This document shows, piece after piece, positions 1 to 8,354 of a stretch of 11,058 bases of DNA. The position numbers and the translations under genes were made by a program. Positions within the stretch are counted from its first letter, which is position 1. Each line of letters begins with the position of its first letter. The notes under the pieces are model-generated. The model was not told the DNA's origin and did not search any database. It was given only the letters and a program-made list of their open reading frames with translations. Source of the stretch: CAYYNP01 sp964472545 (GTDB lineage Bacteria > Planctomycetota > Planctomycetia > Pirellulales > Thermoguttaceae); the NCBI GenBank assembly GCA_964472545.1, contig CAYYNP010000323.1:1-11058 (forward strand), given 5' to 3'.

Positions 1-1529
1 AGCAGCTTGGTGTACCACTGGAAGTTGGTGTAGTTCTTCGTGGCGCCGATCACACCCAGCCCCGGGCCGATGTTGTTCAGTGTGGCGGCTACGCAGCTTG
101 CGCCGTCGATCAGCTTGTGTTCGCTCTGATGGCCGTGGTCGGTCCAGGTCGACTCCGGCTCGAAAGAGATCGTGAACAGCCAGCTCAGCACGAAGATCGC
201 CAAGACCAGCCCGAAGTAGACCAGGATGTTCCGCCGCAGGCCCTGGTCCTCGACCGGTTCGCCGCCGATCCGCAAGGGGCGGACCACCGACGGATGGAAG
301 GCCTGTTCCACCTCCAGGCGGAGGACCTTGAAGAACAGCACGTGGCGGATCACTTTCAGCCCGCCGCCCGTGCTGCCGGCACATCCGCCGACGAACATCA
401 GGATCAACAGCATACCGCGGGCGAAGCTGCTCCAAAGATCGGTATTATCCGTACAGAAGCCGGTGGTGGTCATGATCGAGACGACCTGAAACAGTCCGTA
501 GCGGATGGCGGTTCCCAGCGGCCTCGAGTCCTCCGTGCCGTCTTCCTGAAGCGCTTGCTGTTTGCTCTCGGCGGTCGCCTGCATCCCGCTGAACTCGCCG
601 AAGTCGCAGCTATAGAGCCCCACGCCGACGATCAGCGCGGTGACCACCAGGATCACGCCCACGTAGGTCCGCCATTCCACGTCGGCCAGCATCCGCCGAG
701 GCTGCCAGATGACCACGCAATACATCAACATGAAGTTGGTGCCGGCGAGGAACATGAAGACCGTGATCGTCATCTCGATCAACGGCGAATCGAACGCCCC
801 GATGCTGGCGTTGTAGGTGCTGAAGCCGCCGGTCGCCATGGTGCCGAAGGCGTGGCAGAGCGCGTCGAAGAGGCTCAGGCCTTCGATCAGCAGCAACAGC
901 GTCAATAGGGCGTTCAGGCCGGCGTAGAGCAAGAACAGGACCCAGGCCGTATGCTGCATGCGGGCCTGCGGCGTGGACGAACTGGGCCCGGGCATCTCGG
1001 CCCGCATCAGGGCCTTGCCGGCCGATCCTTGACCGAGGATCGCCACGAACAACACGATGATCCCCAGGCCACCGAGAAGGTGCGTGCTGGAGCGCCAGAA
1101 GAGGATGCACTGCGGCACCAGGCGGCGGTCTTCGAGTTCGGTCAGCACGGTGGCCCCGGTGGTGCTGAAGCCGGATTGGGCCTCGAACATGGCGTCGACC
1201 GGCGACATGCGGTGGCCCTCTCCGCGGTGCGTGCCGCTGAGCACGAACGGCAGCGCGCCGAGGATCGTGGCCAGGACCCAGCTTAGGCCAACGACCGCCA
1301 TCGCCTCCTTGCGAAAAAGTTGCCCGTTGCTCTTGCTGCCGACGTATCGCAATCCGCCGCCGACGGCGAAGCAAATCACCATCGAGCCGAGCAGCCCCCA
1401 GAAACCCGAGCTTTCCAACTCCCACTGGCCGCCGCAGATCGGCAGCGCCCAGGGCAAACTGAAGGCCATCGAGCCGCCGAGCAGCATCGCGACCAGACCG
1501 AGAAGTCGACACAGCAGATGTTTGTTCAT
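1..1529 (-). CDS. trkH: TrkH-family potassium transporter, membrane subunit (3' end cut by window)
   Basis: This is the pore-forming subunit of a Trk/Ktr-type K+ uptake system in the inner membrane. The minus-strand frame is open from ATG at 1529 to the window edge: 509 codons, with the C-terminus missing. All four selectivity-filter loops are visible: GFSTTGAT near residues 120-126, MATGGFST near 231-238, MTTTGFCT near 353-360 and NNIGPGLG near 485-492. HLLGGLGII (150-158) matches the family's HWxGGxGI segment, and CAGSTGGGLKVIR (383-395) is also typical. Hydrophobic helices fill the spaces between loops. It lies 17 nt downstream of trkA on the same strand, so the two are almost certainly co-transcribed. 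No strong Shine-Dalgarno sequence precedes the ATG, so translation may be coupled to trkA. TrkH or KtrB naming is possible; the two-RCK TrkA partner favours TrkH. Confidence 0.93.
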   Translation of the reverse strand, partial: MNKHLLCRLLGLVAMLLGGSMAFSLPWALPICGGQWELESSGFWGLLGSMVICFAVGGGLRYVGSKSNGQLFRKEAMAVVGLSWVLATILGALPFVLSGTHRGEGHRMSPVDAMFEAQSGFSTTGATVLTELEDRRLVPQCILFWRSSTHLLGGLGIIVLFVAILGQGSAGKALMRAEMPGPSSSTPQARMQHTAWVLFLLYAGLNALLTLLLLIEGLSLFDALCHAFGTMATGGFSTYNASIGAFDSPLIEMTITVFMFLAGTNFMLMYCVVIWQPRRMLADVEWRTYVGVILVVTALIVGVGLYSCDFGEFSGMQATAESKQQALQEDGTEDSRPLGTAIRYGLFQVVSIMTTTGFCTDNTDLWSSFARGMLLILMFVGGCAGSTGGGLKVIRHVLFFKVLRLEVEQAFHPSVVRPLRIGGEPVEDQGLRRNILVYFGLVLAIFVLSWLFTISFEPESTWTDHGHQSEHKLIDGASCVAATLNNIGPGLGVIGATKNYTNFQWYTKL

Positions 1530-1546
1530 GACCGACTCGGCGGCGG

Positions 1547-2902
1547 CTACGGCTTGCCGCCGTTGGTGCTGAATATCGACACGGTTTGATCGTAGGCGGA
1601 CGATTCGACCAGCGCCACGATGGTGTCGCCGGGAATGAAGCGGTCGTCGGCTCCGGGGACCATCACGTAGTTCTCGCGGATCACGGCGCCGATCAGACAC
1701 TGCGGCGGCAACGCCAAATCGGCCAACACGTGCTCGGTGGCCGGGGCACCCTCGACGACCTCGATCTCCAACACGTCAATGCCCGCTTCGGCCGCCAGCG
1801 GGATCCTGGAAATCACCGTGCCGGTGTTCAAGAAACTCATCACTTGCTTGGCGATTACTTTGCGCGGGCTGACCGTGTGGTCGATACCCAACTTACCCAC
1901 CACGTTGGCGTAGTCGGGCCGGTTGACGATCGACATGATCGTCTTGGCGCCCAGTTCGCGGGCTTCCACGCAGGCCATGATGTTGTCTTCGTCCTCGCCG
2001 GTGGCGGCCACGAAGACGTCGGCCCGGCCGACGCGTTCCTCTTCCAGGGCCGCCCGGCGCTGCACGTCGGCGTGAACCACGGTGGCGTGTTTCAGATGCG
2101 CCGCCAAGAACTCGCATCGCTGGCGATCGACCTCCATCACGGAGACGCTGAAACGCCGCCCCTCCAACACCCGGGCCAGGTGATAGCCGGTCTCGCCGCC
2201 GCCGGCGATCATCACGCCCTGTTTCGGCGGCGGTTGATTCTGAAACTTGCTCAACACGCCGTCGATGCCTTCGCGCGTGCCGATCAGCGTGATGCGGTCG
2301 CCCTCGGCGAGTTCGTCCTCCGCCCGGGCGATTCGCATTTGGCCGTTGCGGGCGATCGAACCGATCCGCAATCCGGCCGGCAGCTTCAGGTCGACCAGCT
2401 TGACGCCCGCCGCGGCGGCCCCCTCCGAGACGGCGACTTCCTGCATCTCTAGCTCGCCCCGGGCGAAATTCTCCACCGCCAACGCGCCGGGGTGGCGAAT
2501 CTCTCGGGCCATTTCCATCGCGGAAAGATGTTCCAGGCTCAGCAAGCGGTCGATCGAGAAATGGCGCTGGTAGTCGAACGTGCTCAGATCGCGAAACACG
2601 GGCGCGTAAACGCGGGCCACGGTCCGCCGGGCGCCCATCGCCTTGGTGATACTGGCGGCGACCAGATTGGCTTCGTCGTCGCCGGTGACCGCCAGGCAGA
2701 GATCGGCCCCCAGCACGCCGGCCTGAAACAACACGCTCGACTGGGCCGCCGAGCCGGTCACCACGCGGACGTCCAACTCGTCGTTCACGCGGCGCGTGTG
2801 GGCCGGATCGTGATCGACTACCGTGACGCTATGGCCTTCGGTGCAAAGCCGATTGGCGATCGACGTGCCGACCGTGCCGGCTCCCAATACCACGATTCTC
2901 AT
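1547..2902 (-). CDS. trkA: TrkA, cytoplasmic NAD-binding regulator of Trk potassium uptake
   Basis: TrkA is the peripheral cytoplasmic subunit that gates TrkH in response to nucleotides. At 451 residues it has the full two-RCK architecture of E. coli-type TrkA. The first Rossmann motif is GAGTVG (7-12), with acidic D30 at the end of beta-2. A first RCK_C segment lies around 140-215. The second Rossmann motif is GGGETG (234-239), with E257/D259 at the matching beta-2 end. A second RCK_C segment lies around 365-445. Both nucleotide sites look intact. The gene starts 9 nt after the stop of the small membrane-protein gene and ends 17 nt before trkH, which indicates one operon. The start at 2902 puts the first beta strand (MRIVVLGAG) at the N-terminus, as is normal for the family. 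Confidence 0.95.
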   Translation of the reverse strand: MRIVVLGAGTVGTSIANRLCTEGHSVTVVDHDPAHTRRVNDELDVRVVTGSAAQSSVLFQAGVLGADLCLAVTGDDEANLVAASITKAMGARRTVARVYAPVFRDLSTFDYQRHFSIDRLLSLEHLSAMEMAREIRHPGALAVENFARGELEMQEVAVSEGAAAAGVKLVDLKLPAGLRIGSIARNGQMRIARAEDELAEGDRITLIGTREGIDGVLSKFQNQPPPKQGVMIAGGGETGYHLARVLEGRRFSVSVMEVDRQRCEFLAAHLKHATVVHADVQRRAALEEERVGRADVFVAATGEDEDNIMACVEARELGAKTIMSIVNRPDYANVVGKLGIDHTVSPRKVIAKQVMSFLNTGTVISRIPLAAEAGIDVLEIEVVEGAPATEHVLADLALPPQCLIGAVIRENYVMVPGADDRFIPGDTIVALVESSAYDQTVSIFSTNGGKP

Positions 2903-2911
2903 CGGACCCGC

Positions 2912-3112
2912 CTACCAAGAGATGAACAACAGCACCATGAAAATCGCCACCATGAATCCGAGGATCCAGATCGCCACGCGGCCGGCATGCGCCACGATCG
3001 GTCCCATCTCTTCGTGCCGAGTGGCCGAGTAGACCAGGCTCACCGCCACGATCAGCGGCAGGGCAAACCACAGATCGTTGATCTGTCCGACTGCCAGCAG
3101 TAGGCCGTACAT
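2912..3112 (-). CDS. Small two-helix membrane protein, first gene of the trk operon
   Basis: This is a 66-residue protein that I do not recognise as a named family. Two hydrophobic segments (about 13-29 and 45-65) are joined by a short polar loop, SATRHEEMGPIVAHAGR, so it is probably a two-pass inner-membrane hairpin protein. The ATG at 3112 is preceded by a good ribosome binding site (GGAG, 8 nt upstream in minus orientation). The stop at 2912-2914 lies 9 nt before the trkA ATG. The RBS, the clean hydrophobic pattern and the tight linkage to trkA make it a real gene despite its size. By position it could be an accessory or assembly factor for TrkH, or simply a conserved neighbour; the sequence alone does not show a function. 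Confidence 0.8.
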   Translation of the reverse strand: MYGLLLAVGQINDLWFALPLIVAVSLVYSATRHEEMGPIVAHAGRVAIWILGFMVAIFMVLLFISW

Positions 3113-3162
3113 GGGGGCTTCTCCGTCGCGGTCGCGCAGGGTCTTGTAGGCTGGTTTACGGC

Positions 3163-3180
3163 GCGGCGGCTCGTCGCCGC
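3163..3180. repeat. Short GC-rich inverted repeat between the DUF6677-like and trk genes
   Basis: Arms GCGGCG (3163-3168) and CGCCGC (3175-3180) flank a 6-nt loop. It lies about 100 nt after the stop of the DUF6677-like gene and about 50 nt before the small trk-operon gene, both on the minus strand. No T-tract follows on either strand, so it is not a classic intrinsic terminator. It resembles short GC-rich repeats common in planctomycete spacers, but that is an impression from memory. Confidence 0.4.
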
Positions 3181-3246
3181 TTCATTGCTCAATTCAGGTG
3201 CGTGGGAATCGCCGGTCTTCGTCCGCCAGGGTGAGGGAAAGGCCCA

Positions 3247-3263
3247 AACGACGACAGGTCGTT
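3247..3263 (-). terminator. Possible weak hairpin terminator after the DUF6677-like gene
   Basis: AACGAC (3247-3252) pairs with GTCGTT (3258-3263) around a 5-nt loop. It begins 15 nt past the stop codon of the minus-strand DUF6677-like gene. The stem is only 6 bp and no U-tract follows, so it may be a pause or an RNA-stabilising hairpin rather than a terminator. Confidence 0.25.
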
Positions 3264-3278
3264 GTCCTGCGAAGGAGT

Positions 3279-3926
3279 CTACTGCGGCTGCTCCTTGTCC
3301 GTCTCCGGCACGGCCTCTTTCCCTTTTTCCGCTTCCTCTTCCTCGTCTTCTTTCTTGGCCGTCTCCGTCCAGACCGGCCCTCCCCAGGCGTCATAGATCG
3401 CCAACACGTTGAGCAATCCGGCGATCATCGTGTAGACGGTACCCATCTCGAAGAAGTGGTGCAACGTCTTGTGCAACTCGTCTTCGGTGGGCTGTTTCGT
3501 GGTGGCGTCGCGGCGCTTCGCACCCCCCTCCTGGGAGGCGATCTTCGGAGGCGCCATAAATCCATCCCATGCCGGCTGCTTGCCTTTCGACACGCGCATC
3601 GCCTGCCACAGGGCGGGCATCGAAGGCAGCCCCACACCGACTTGGCACAAATAGTGGAGCCGTTTGTGGTTCTCTACCCAGGAAAAGTAGACCACTCGAC
3701 CCCACCCGATCTTCCTGCCGTCCGGTGTGCTTTCGTTGCTGCTGCCGAGATACAGCCCATAGGTGAAGGTGCCCATAATACAGACGAAGAACAGCGCCGC
3801 CTTGGCTATGCGACGCTGATAAAGATGGCCCAGCCCAGGAATCAGCCACGCCAGAAAAGCAGCCAGGGCCGGGTCGCGCAGATCGATCGACCGCTGGTCG
3901 TCGGGCTGTTCGGCATTCTCGGACAC
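3279..3926 (-). CDS. DUF6677-like planctomycete membrane protein, GTG start
   Basis: This 215-residue membrane protein has no known biochemical role. The N-terminal part, DPALAAFLAWLIPGLGHLYQRR (18-39) followed by a hydrophobic run (42-60), is the TM2-like helix-PGxGHxYxG-helix hairpin typical of DUF6677-type proteins. That family name is given from memory. A long soluble section follows (about 62-155), then a third hydrophobic helix (about 161-178, MGTVYTMIAGLLNVLAIYDA) and a strongly charged Glu/Lys-rich tail (190-215). The start is GTG at 3926-3924, supported by GAGGAG at 3940-3935, 8 nt upstream. No in-frame ATG nearby gives a better start. It is on the same strand as the trk operon but separated by 166 bp, so it is probably a separate transcription unit. 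Confidence 0.8.
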   Translation of the reverse strand: MSENAEQPDDQRSIDLRDPALAAFLAWLIPGLGHLYQRRIAKAALFFVCIMGTFTYGLYLGSSNESTPDGRKIGWGRVVYFSWVENHKRLHYLCQVGVGLPSMPALWQAMRVSKGKQPAWDGFMAPPKIASQEGGAKRRDATTKQPTEDELHKTLHHFFEMGTVYTMIAGLLNVLAIYDAWGGPVWTETAKKEDEEEEAEKGKEAVPETDKEQPQ

Positions 3927-4143
3927 TTGTGAATCTCCTCAGCCGAACGCTCTTCGAGCCATCCCATGTGGGGGGTATTTGTCAGCCGCGTCGACCCAGT
4001 CGCGTGGACTCAACGGCGCCCCGCAACCATATCCTGCTATTCTACCCGTGCGGTGAAACATTGCCAGAGCACAACACAATCGGCCCCTAATCCGGGCATT
4101 TCCCTGCGAAAACGGCCGGTCTTAGGCGATTCAACCCTTCTGG
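3927..4143. other. Spacer between the URO-D-like and DUF6677-like genes
   Basis: This 217-bp spacer lies between two minus-strand genes. I see no credible gene. On the minus strand it holds TAGAAT (4044-4039), one mismatch from a consensus -10 box, with only a poor -35 candidate (TGGCAA, 4066-4061, 16 bp upstream). It could carry the promoter of the DUF6677-like gene, but this is weak. No strong hairpin with a T-tract marks the end of the upstream gene. Confidence 0.35.
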
Positions 4144-5118
4144 TCAACCTTTCTGGCCCGCCTCTTGGCAGAGCCGCTGTAGCCACAAGACGTTCTCCGG
4201 CGGCGTTTCGTAGGGCAGGGCGCCCGTACCCATGCAGACGTTCGGGCGTCCGGAAGTCAGACGGAGGATGCGGTCGACTTCGCCGCGCAGGTCGTCCTGC
4301 GTTCCGCGGACCATTACCTCCGACGAGGTGTTTATCCTCACTCGCACGTCGGTGTGGTCCCAAACGCCCTCCATGAACGCCGTCTGGTCGGTCTCGATCG
4401 GGCAGATCACGTAGCCGGTGCCGGTTTCCAACATGGCATTGAGGATCGGCGCCGTATCGCCGCCGATGATGCAGGGGACCGGGTGACCCACGATGGCCGC
4501 CGTACGCTGCAGGATCATCTTCAATGCCGGCAGTTCCACGCGCCGAAACGCCGCCGGCGAGAGCAGCGGCGGAGCGGCGGCCGATTCGAAGAATGCCACG
4601 TCGAGCCCGGCCCGGCAGATCGCCTCGCAAAACGCCGCCTGACCTTCGACCAGGTGTTCCAGTCCTGCGGCCGTCGCCTCGGGTTCCTCGGCCACGCCGC
4701 ACAACAGGTTCTCGAAACCGACCAGGTTGCTGGCGATCGAGAACGGGCCGCTCAGCGGCACGCGCACGTCGGCATCGGGAAAGGCCTCGGCCAATCGCAC
4801 GGCCGTGTCGATGGCCATCGGAATCCGGCCGGCCGTGGCCGGATCGAACGGTTCGAGATTGGCCAGGTCGTGGACGCTCTGGCAGATCGGCCGGCCGATG
4901 GCCGGAATGCCCGTGCCGCGCGGCCGCTCGACCACGCCGCCGTAGGCCTCGGCCTCGAGGTTATAGATGTCGATCCCTACGACGATCGGCGCGTGACGAT
5001 ATAGCCGGAAGGCCTCGGCGTGCCCCTCAAACAGCAACTCCGCGTCGCGCGACACGTCCCAAGGCGTGCGGTCGATCAGAAACGCGGCGTGTTCGTAGAC
5101 GGAAGGGGAGAAGTCCAT
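4144..5118 (-). CDS. Uroporphyrinogen decarboxylase / MtaA-CmuA-type methyltransferase-like protein
   Basis: This 324-residue protein has the TIM-barrel pattern of the URO-D superfamily, which includes haem-pathway decarboxylases and corrinoid methyltransferases of the MtaA/CmuA type. Family-like segments are VGIDIYNLEAEAYG (47-60), PLSGPFSIASNLVGFENLL (121-139), FFESAAAPPLLSPAAFRRVELPALK (176-200) and the C-terminal ALPYETPPENVLWL (300-313). The haem-pathway enzyme is unlikely, since its conserved N-terminal arginine motif (PxWxMRQAGR) is absent. By eye, the zinc ligands of MtaA-type enzymes are also missing: HxCG is replaced by IIGGD (217-221), and the late GC by GTG (297-299). The frame extends up to 5406, but the start at 5118 is preferred because it begins at the family's N-terminus and leaves room for the divergent gene at 5306. 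No strong RBS is visible. Substrate unknown. Confidence 0.85.
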   Translation of the reverse strand: MDFSPSVYEHAAFLIDRTPWDVSRDAELLFEGHAEAFRLYRHAPIVVGIDIYNLEAEAYGGVVERPRGTGIPAIGRPICQSVHDLANLEPFDPATAGRIPMAIDTAVRLAEAFPDADVRVPLSGPFSIASNLVGFENLLCGVAEEPEATAAGLEHLVEGQAAFCEAICRAGLDVAFFESAAAPPLLSPAAFRRVELPALKMILQRTAAIVGHPVPCIIGGDTAPILNAMLETGTGYVICPIETDQTAFMEGVWDHTDVRVRINTSSEVMVRGTQDDLRGEVDRILRLTSGRPNVCMGTGALPYETPPENVLWLQRLCQEAGQKG

Positions 5119-5305
5119 AACGAGGCAGACTGTGGCGAGCGTCCAGCGTAGGTGTACGAGTCGCGCCCATTGTAGCTCGCCGGGAACCGCGACAACACCC
5201 ACGCAGAGAGGCTGAATTCTTGCGAATCCAGCTACCTTTTCGTGTCGCGCTGAGATAGAGTAAACCGCAGTGCCAAAGCGAGTTTGCCGAACAGGAGACC
5301 GAACG
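5119..5305. promoter_or_regulatory. Divergent promoter region between the URO-D-like and DUF5107-TPR genes
   Basis: This 187-bp spacer separates two divergent genes and must hold both promoters if neither is read through from elsewhere. No sigma-70 pair with good spacing stands out: TTGCGA (5220-5225) and TAGAGT (5256-5261) are 30 bp apart, which is too far. The ribosome binding site for the plus-strand gene is clear (AGGAG, 5293-5297, 8 nt before ATG 5306). No operator palindrome was evident. Confidence 0.4.
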
Positions 5306-8300
5306 ATGAACGTACGCCCCGCACATCTCGTTTCGACCCTTGCGCCCTGTTTGGCAGTGCTGCTGGTTTCCTGCCCGTTGGGCGAGCCGGCCTCGGCGGA
5401 AGTCACGGCCTACAAGGCAACCGTCACCATCCCGACGTATCCCTGGCAGGACGACCTGAACCCCAAGTTCTGGGCCCTGGAGACCGGCTCGCGATTGTCG
5501 ACCACCGTCAAGGGCGCGATCACGTATCCCTACACGATGCAGGACCATCTCTCGCGGACCAAGACGCCGCGCACCTACAAGGCCCTGGTTCTGGAAAACG
5601 AGTACCTGAAAATCACCTGCCTGCCCGAACTCGGCGGCCGGCTGCACGCCGTGTTGGACAAAACCGAAAACCGGCAGATGTTCCACCTCAACGACGTGAT
5701 CAAGCCGAGCATGATTGCCATGCGGGGTGCTTGGATCAGCGGCGGCGTCGAGTGGAACACCGGCCCACACGGCCACACGGTCACCATCGTCTCGCCGGTC
5801 AACGCCCTGATCGGCCGCCACGCCGACGGCTCGGCCTTTCTGGAAATCTCGAACCTGGAGAAGATCTTCCGCACGCGTTGGACGGTCCGCGTCACGCTGC
5901 ATCCGGGCAAAGCCTATCTCGACCAGCGGATCCGCATCGAAAACCCGACCGACGGCGTGCATCCGTATTACTTCTGGAATTGCACGGCCTTTCCCAATCG
6001 CCCGGGCACACGCTTCATCTACCCGATGTCGTTGGGCACCGACCACGACGGCCTCAAGTTCTTCAACTGGCCGGTTCACGAGAGCAAGGACCTCACGTGG
6101 CTGAAGAACTACGAGATCTACACGTCGGTCTTCGCCGTCGGCAGCGACTACGACATCTTCGGCGCCTACGACGTCGATGCCGACCGGGGCATCGTGCAGG
6201 TGGCCGACCATCGCAAGCTGCCCGGCAAGAAGGCCTGGACCTGGGGCCAGTGGGATTTCGGCCGCGTGGCCCAGGAGAACCTCAGCGACGGCGACGGCCC
6301 GTACATCGAAGTGCAGAGCGGGCCGCTGCCCACGCAGTCCGACTACGGCAAGCTGATGCCGCATGAGTCGGTGGCCTGGCGGGAGTTCTGGTATCCGGTA
6401 CACGGCTTGGGGCAGGGCTTCGAGTATGCAACCAGGGACGTGGCCGTCGGCGTTTCTCGCGGCGAGGGGAATCTGCAACTGCGTTTGATCGCCACCGGCG
6501 ACTTTCCCGACGCAGTGTGTACCCTCTCGCATGGCCAAAAGGTGTTGCTGCGGCAAGAGGTCGATCTTTCTCCGAGCGCGGCGCGTGAGATCGACCTGCC
6601 CGACGCCGGCGACGGGCCGATTGGCGTGTGCGTCGTGTCGCGAGAAGGAAAGGTGCTGGCCCAGTTTGAGACGCCGCTGCCGATTCGCAAAGTAACGCCG
6701 CCCGATCCGTCCGAGTTTGTCGAGCCACCCGACGATCAATGCACGCCAGATCAGCTCTACGCCAAGGGCGAAAAGCTCGACCGCGATACGAATCGTACCG
6801 AAGCCCGGGCGCACTACGAGAAGGCGCTGCAAGCGGACCCCAAACACGTCGCCGCGTTGCGAGGGCTCGCCGTGTTGGACCTCGAGGCCGGACTCTACCG
6901 GCGCGCCGCCGAACGGTTGGAAAAGGCCGTCGAGCATGACCCCGACGACGGCTGGTCGTGGTACTTCTTGGGCGTCTGCCGATTGCGCCTCGGCGACAAT
7001 CAGGCAGCGCGGCGGTGTGGCGTGATGGCCGTACCGCGGCCGGAGACGGCGGCGCTCGGCCCAGGCTTGATGGCACGGGTCGACATGCGGAAAGGTATGT
7101 CCCGCTTGGCGATAGTGACATTTGACGAGGCTTTGAGGCACGCTCCGAACGACTCGAAACTGAAGGACCGTTGGCTGTTGGCGACGTACCACCACGCCGG
7201 TGCGGCGTCGGCCCGACTAGAAGCTCGGGACCGATTGAGGCGGGAGCCGACGGCTTTGGTACCCCGAGCCATTTCGGCGCTTGGAAACGCCGAGCAGATG
7301 GACCGTTTCGCCCGCCATGCGCGGAGTTTCCTTGGCGAGGATGACTTCGAGTTGCTGGAACTCGGCCTCACGTTCTCCGAGTTGGGGCTGGTGCGTCAAG
7401 CGTCGGAGATCCTTGATGCCGCCTGCGTTCGGGTCGTGCCGCCAGAGCGGCAAAGCCCGTTGCCGCATTACTACCTGGCCTATTTCGCCTCGCTGCTGGA
7501 AGATGAGAGGAAGGCCCAAGAGCATCTGCGCCGGGCGGCGGAGATTCGGCGCGATTTCGTCTTCCCGTCGCGGCCGCAAACGGTGGCGGTGCTGCAATAC
7601 GCGGTCGGCAAGAACCCTCGCGACGCCATGGCGCATTATCACCTGGGCAATCTCCTCGGCGGTCTGGGGCGATTGGACGAGGCGGCCGAGCATTGGCGCA
7701 ACGCGGTCGAGTTGGACGCGTCGCTGAGCGTGGCGTGGCGCAACCTTGGGCTGCTCGCCGCGGCGAACGAGGGCGACCTGCCGAAGGCGGCCTCTTTCTA
7801 TCGCAAGGCGATTGGCGCCCGGCCGGAAGATCAGACCCTCTATCGCGACCTGGCCCAGATCCTCATCGCCGACGAGAAGCGGCCCGAGGCGATCGCGCTG
7901 TTGGAGAAGATGCCCTTCGAGGGCATCCGCCGGGCCGACGTGATCATCATGCTTGCTGAGGCCTACGTCGAACAACAACGGCACACCGACTGCATCGACC
8001 TGCTCGAGTCGACGCCCTACTTCGTCAACTGGGAAGGCCAGGACATCACCCGGGTGCTGTTCGTCAAAGCCCACATGGCCCGCGGCCGGCAGCGATTCGA
8101 GAAGAAGGCGTATCGCGAGGCACTGGAGGATTTCGAGGCGGCGTTGACCTATCCGAAAAACCTCGGCGTGGGTCGCTCGAATCGGCCGGAAGACTCGCCC
8201 GCCTTCTACTGGAAAGGCAAGACGCTACAAGCCCTCGGCCAACTCGACCGCGCCCGTGCCGCTTGGAAAGCCGGTGCCGCGTTGAGCGACGGCTCGCCGG

Positions 8301-8353
8301 AACAGACCAGGCATCGAAAGCTCTGCCGTGAAGCGGCCGACGGATCGCGTTGA
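5306..8353 (+). CDS. Exported DUF5107 domain protein with C-terminal TPR repeats
   Basis: This is a 1015-residue protein built for the cell envelope. The N-terminus has a signal sequence with two readings: a lipobox-like LVSC with Cys23 (lipoprotein), or signal peptidase I cleavage after ASA (29-31). Residues about 45-370 match the DUF5107 beta-sandwich, related to galactose-mutarotase folds. Landmarks are PELGGRLHAVLDK (107-119), GAWISGGVEWNTGPHGHTV (141-159), YYFWNCTAFP (221-230) and YIEVQSGPLPTQSDYGKLMPHESVAWREFWYPV (333-365). A linker domain follows (about 380-470), then TPR units from about 483 to the C-terminus; the clearest are 484-512, 517-546, 771-805, 806-841 and one near 965-995. 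The start at 5306 was chosen over the ATG at 5270 because AGGAG lies 8 nt upstream and it gives a clean signal peptide. DUF5107 proteins often accompany carbohydrate-degradation genes, so glycan binding or processing is plausible but unproven. Confidence 0.88.
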   Translation: MNVRPAHLVSTLAPCLAVLLVSCPLGEPASAEVTAYKATVTIPTYPWQDDLNPKFWALETGSRLSTTVKGAITYPYTMQDHLSRTKTPRTYKALVLENEYLKITCLPELGGRLHAVLDKTENRQMFHLNDVIKPSMIAMRGAWISGGVEWNTGPHGHTVTIVSPVNALIGRHADGSAFLEISNLEKIFRTRWTVRVTLHPGKAYLDQRIRIENPTDGVHPYYFWNCTAFPNRPGTRFIYPMSLGTDHDGLKFFNWPVHESKDLTWLKNYEIYTSVFAVGSDYDIFGAYDVDADRGIVQVADHRKLPGKKAWTWGQWDFGRVAQENLSDGDGPYIEVQSGPLPTQSDYGKLMPHESVAWREFWYPVHGLGQGFEYATRDVAVGVSRGEGNLQLRLIATGDFPDAVCTLSHGQKVLLRQEVDLSPSAAREIDLPDAGDGPIGVCVVSREGKVLAQFETPLPIRKVTPPDPSEFVEPPDDQCTPDQLYAKGEKLDRDTNRTEARAHYEKALQADPKHVAALRGLAVLDLEAGLYRRAAERLEKAVEHDPDDGWSWYFLGVCRLRLGDNQAARRCGVMAVPRPETAALGPGLMARVDMRKGMSRLAIVTFDEALRHAPNDSKLKDRWLLATYHHAGAASARLEARDRLRREPTALVPRAISALGNAEQMDRFARHARSFLGEDDFELLELGLTFSELGLVRQASEILDAACVRVVPPERQSPLPHYYLAYFASLLEDERKAQEHLRRAAEIRRDFVFPSRPQTVAVLQYAVGKNPRDAMAHYHLGNLLGGLGRLDEAAEHWRNAVELDASLSVAWRNLGLLAAANEGDLPKAASFYRKAIGARPEDQTLYRDLAQILIADEKRPEAIALLEKMPFEGIRRADVIIMLAEAYVEQQRHTDCIDLLESTPYFVNWEGQDITRVLFVKAHMARGRQRFEKKAYREALEDFEAALTYPKNLGVGRSNRPEDSPAFYWKGKTLQALGQLDRARAAWKAGAALSDGSPEQTRHRKLCREAADGSR

Positions 8354-8354
8354 T

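Noticed and set aside
117..908. 263-codon plus-strand frame opposite trkH
   Set aside because: It is a His/Asp/Gln-rich shadow of the trkH helices on the other strand, with no family features.
610..1512. 300-codon minus-strand frame overlapping trkH
   Set aside because: It is an Arg/Asp-rich shifted frame of trkH. The true trkH frame contains all four filter loops and runs off the left edge.
5220..5261. TTGCGA and TAGAGT as a promoter for the DUF5107-TPR gene
   Set aside because: The two boxes are 30 bp apart instead of about 17, so they do not form a sigma-70 promoter.
5119..5406. 96-residue N-terminal extension of the URO-D-like protein
   Set aside because: The extra residues have no family match and would overlap the start and signal peptide of the divergent gene. 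The Met at 5118 matches the normal family N-terminus.
5027..7195. Long 722-codon open frame on the minus strand, opposite the DUF5107-TPR gene
   Set aside because: It lies antisense to the DUF5107 part, which has clear family motifs, and runs into the start of the URO-D-like gene in another frame. Its product is low-complexity and matches no family; it is a side effect of GC-rich codons.
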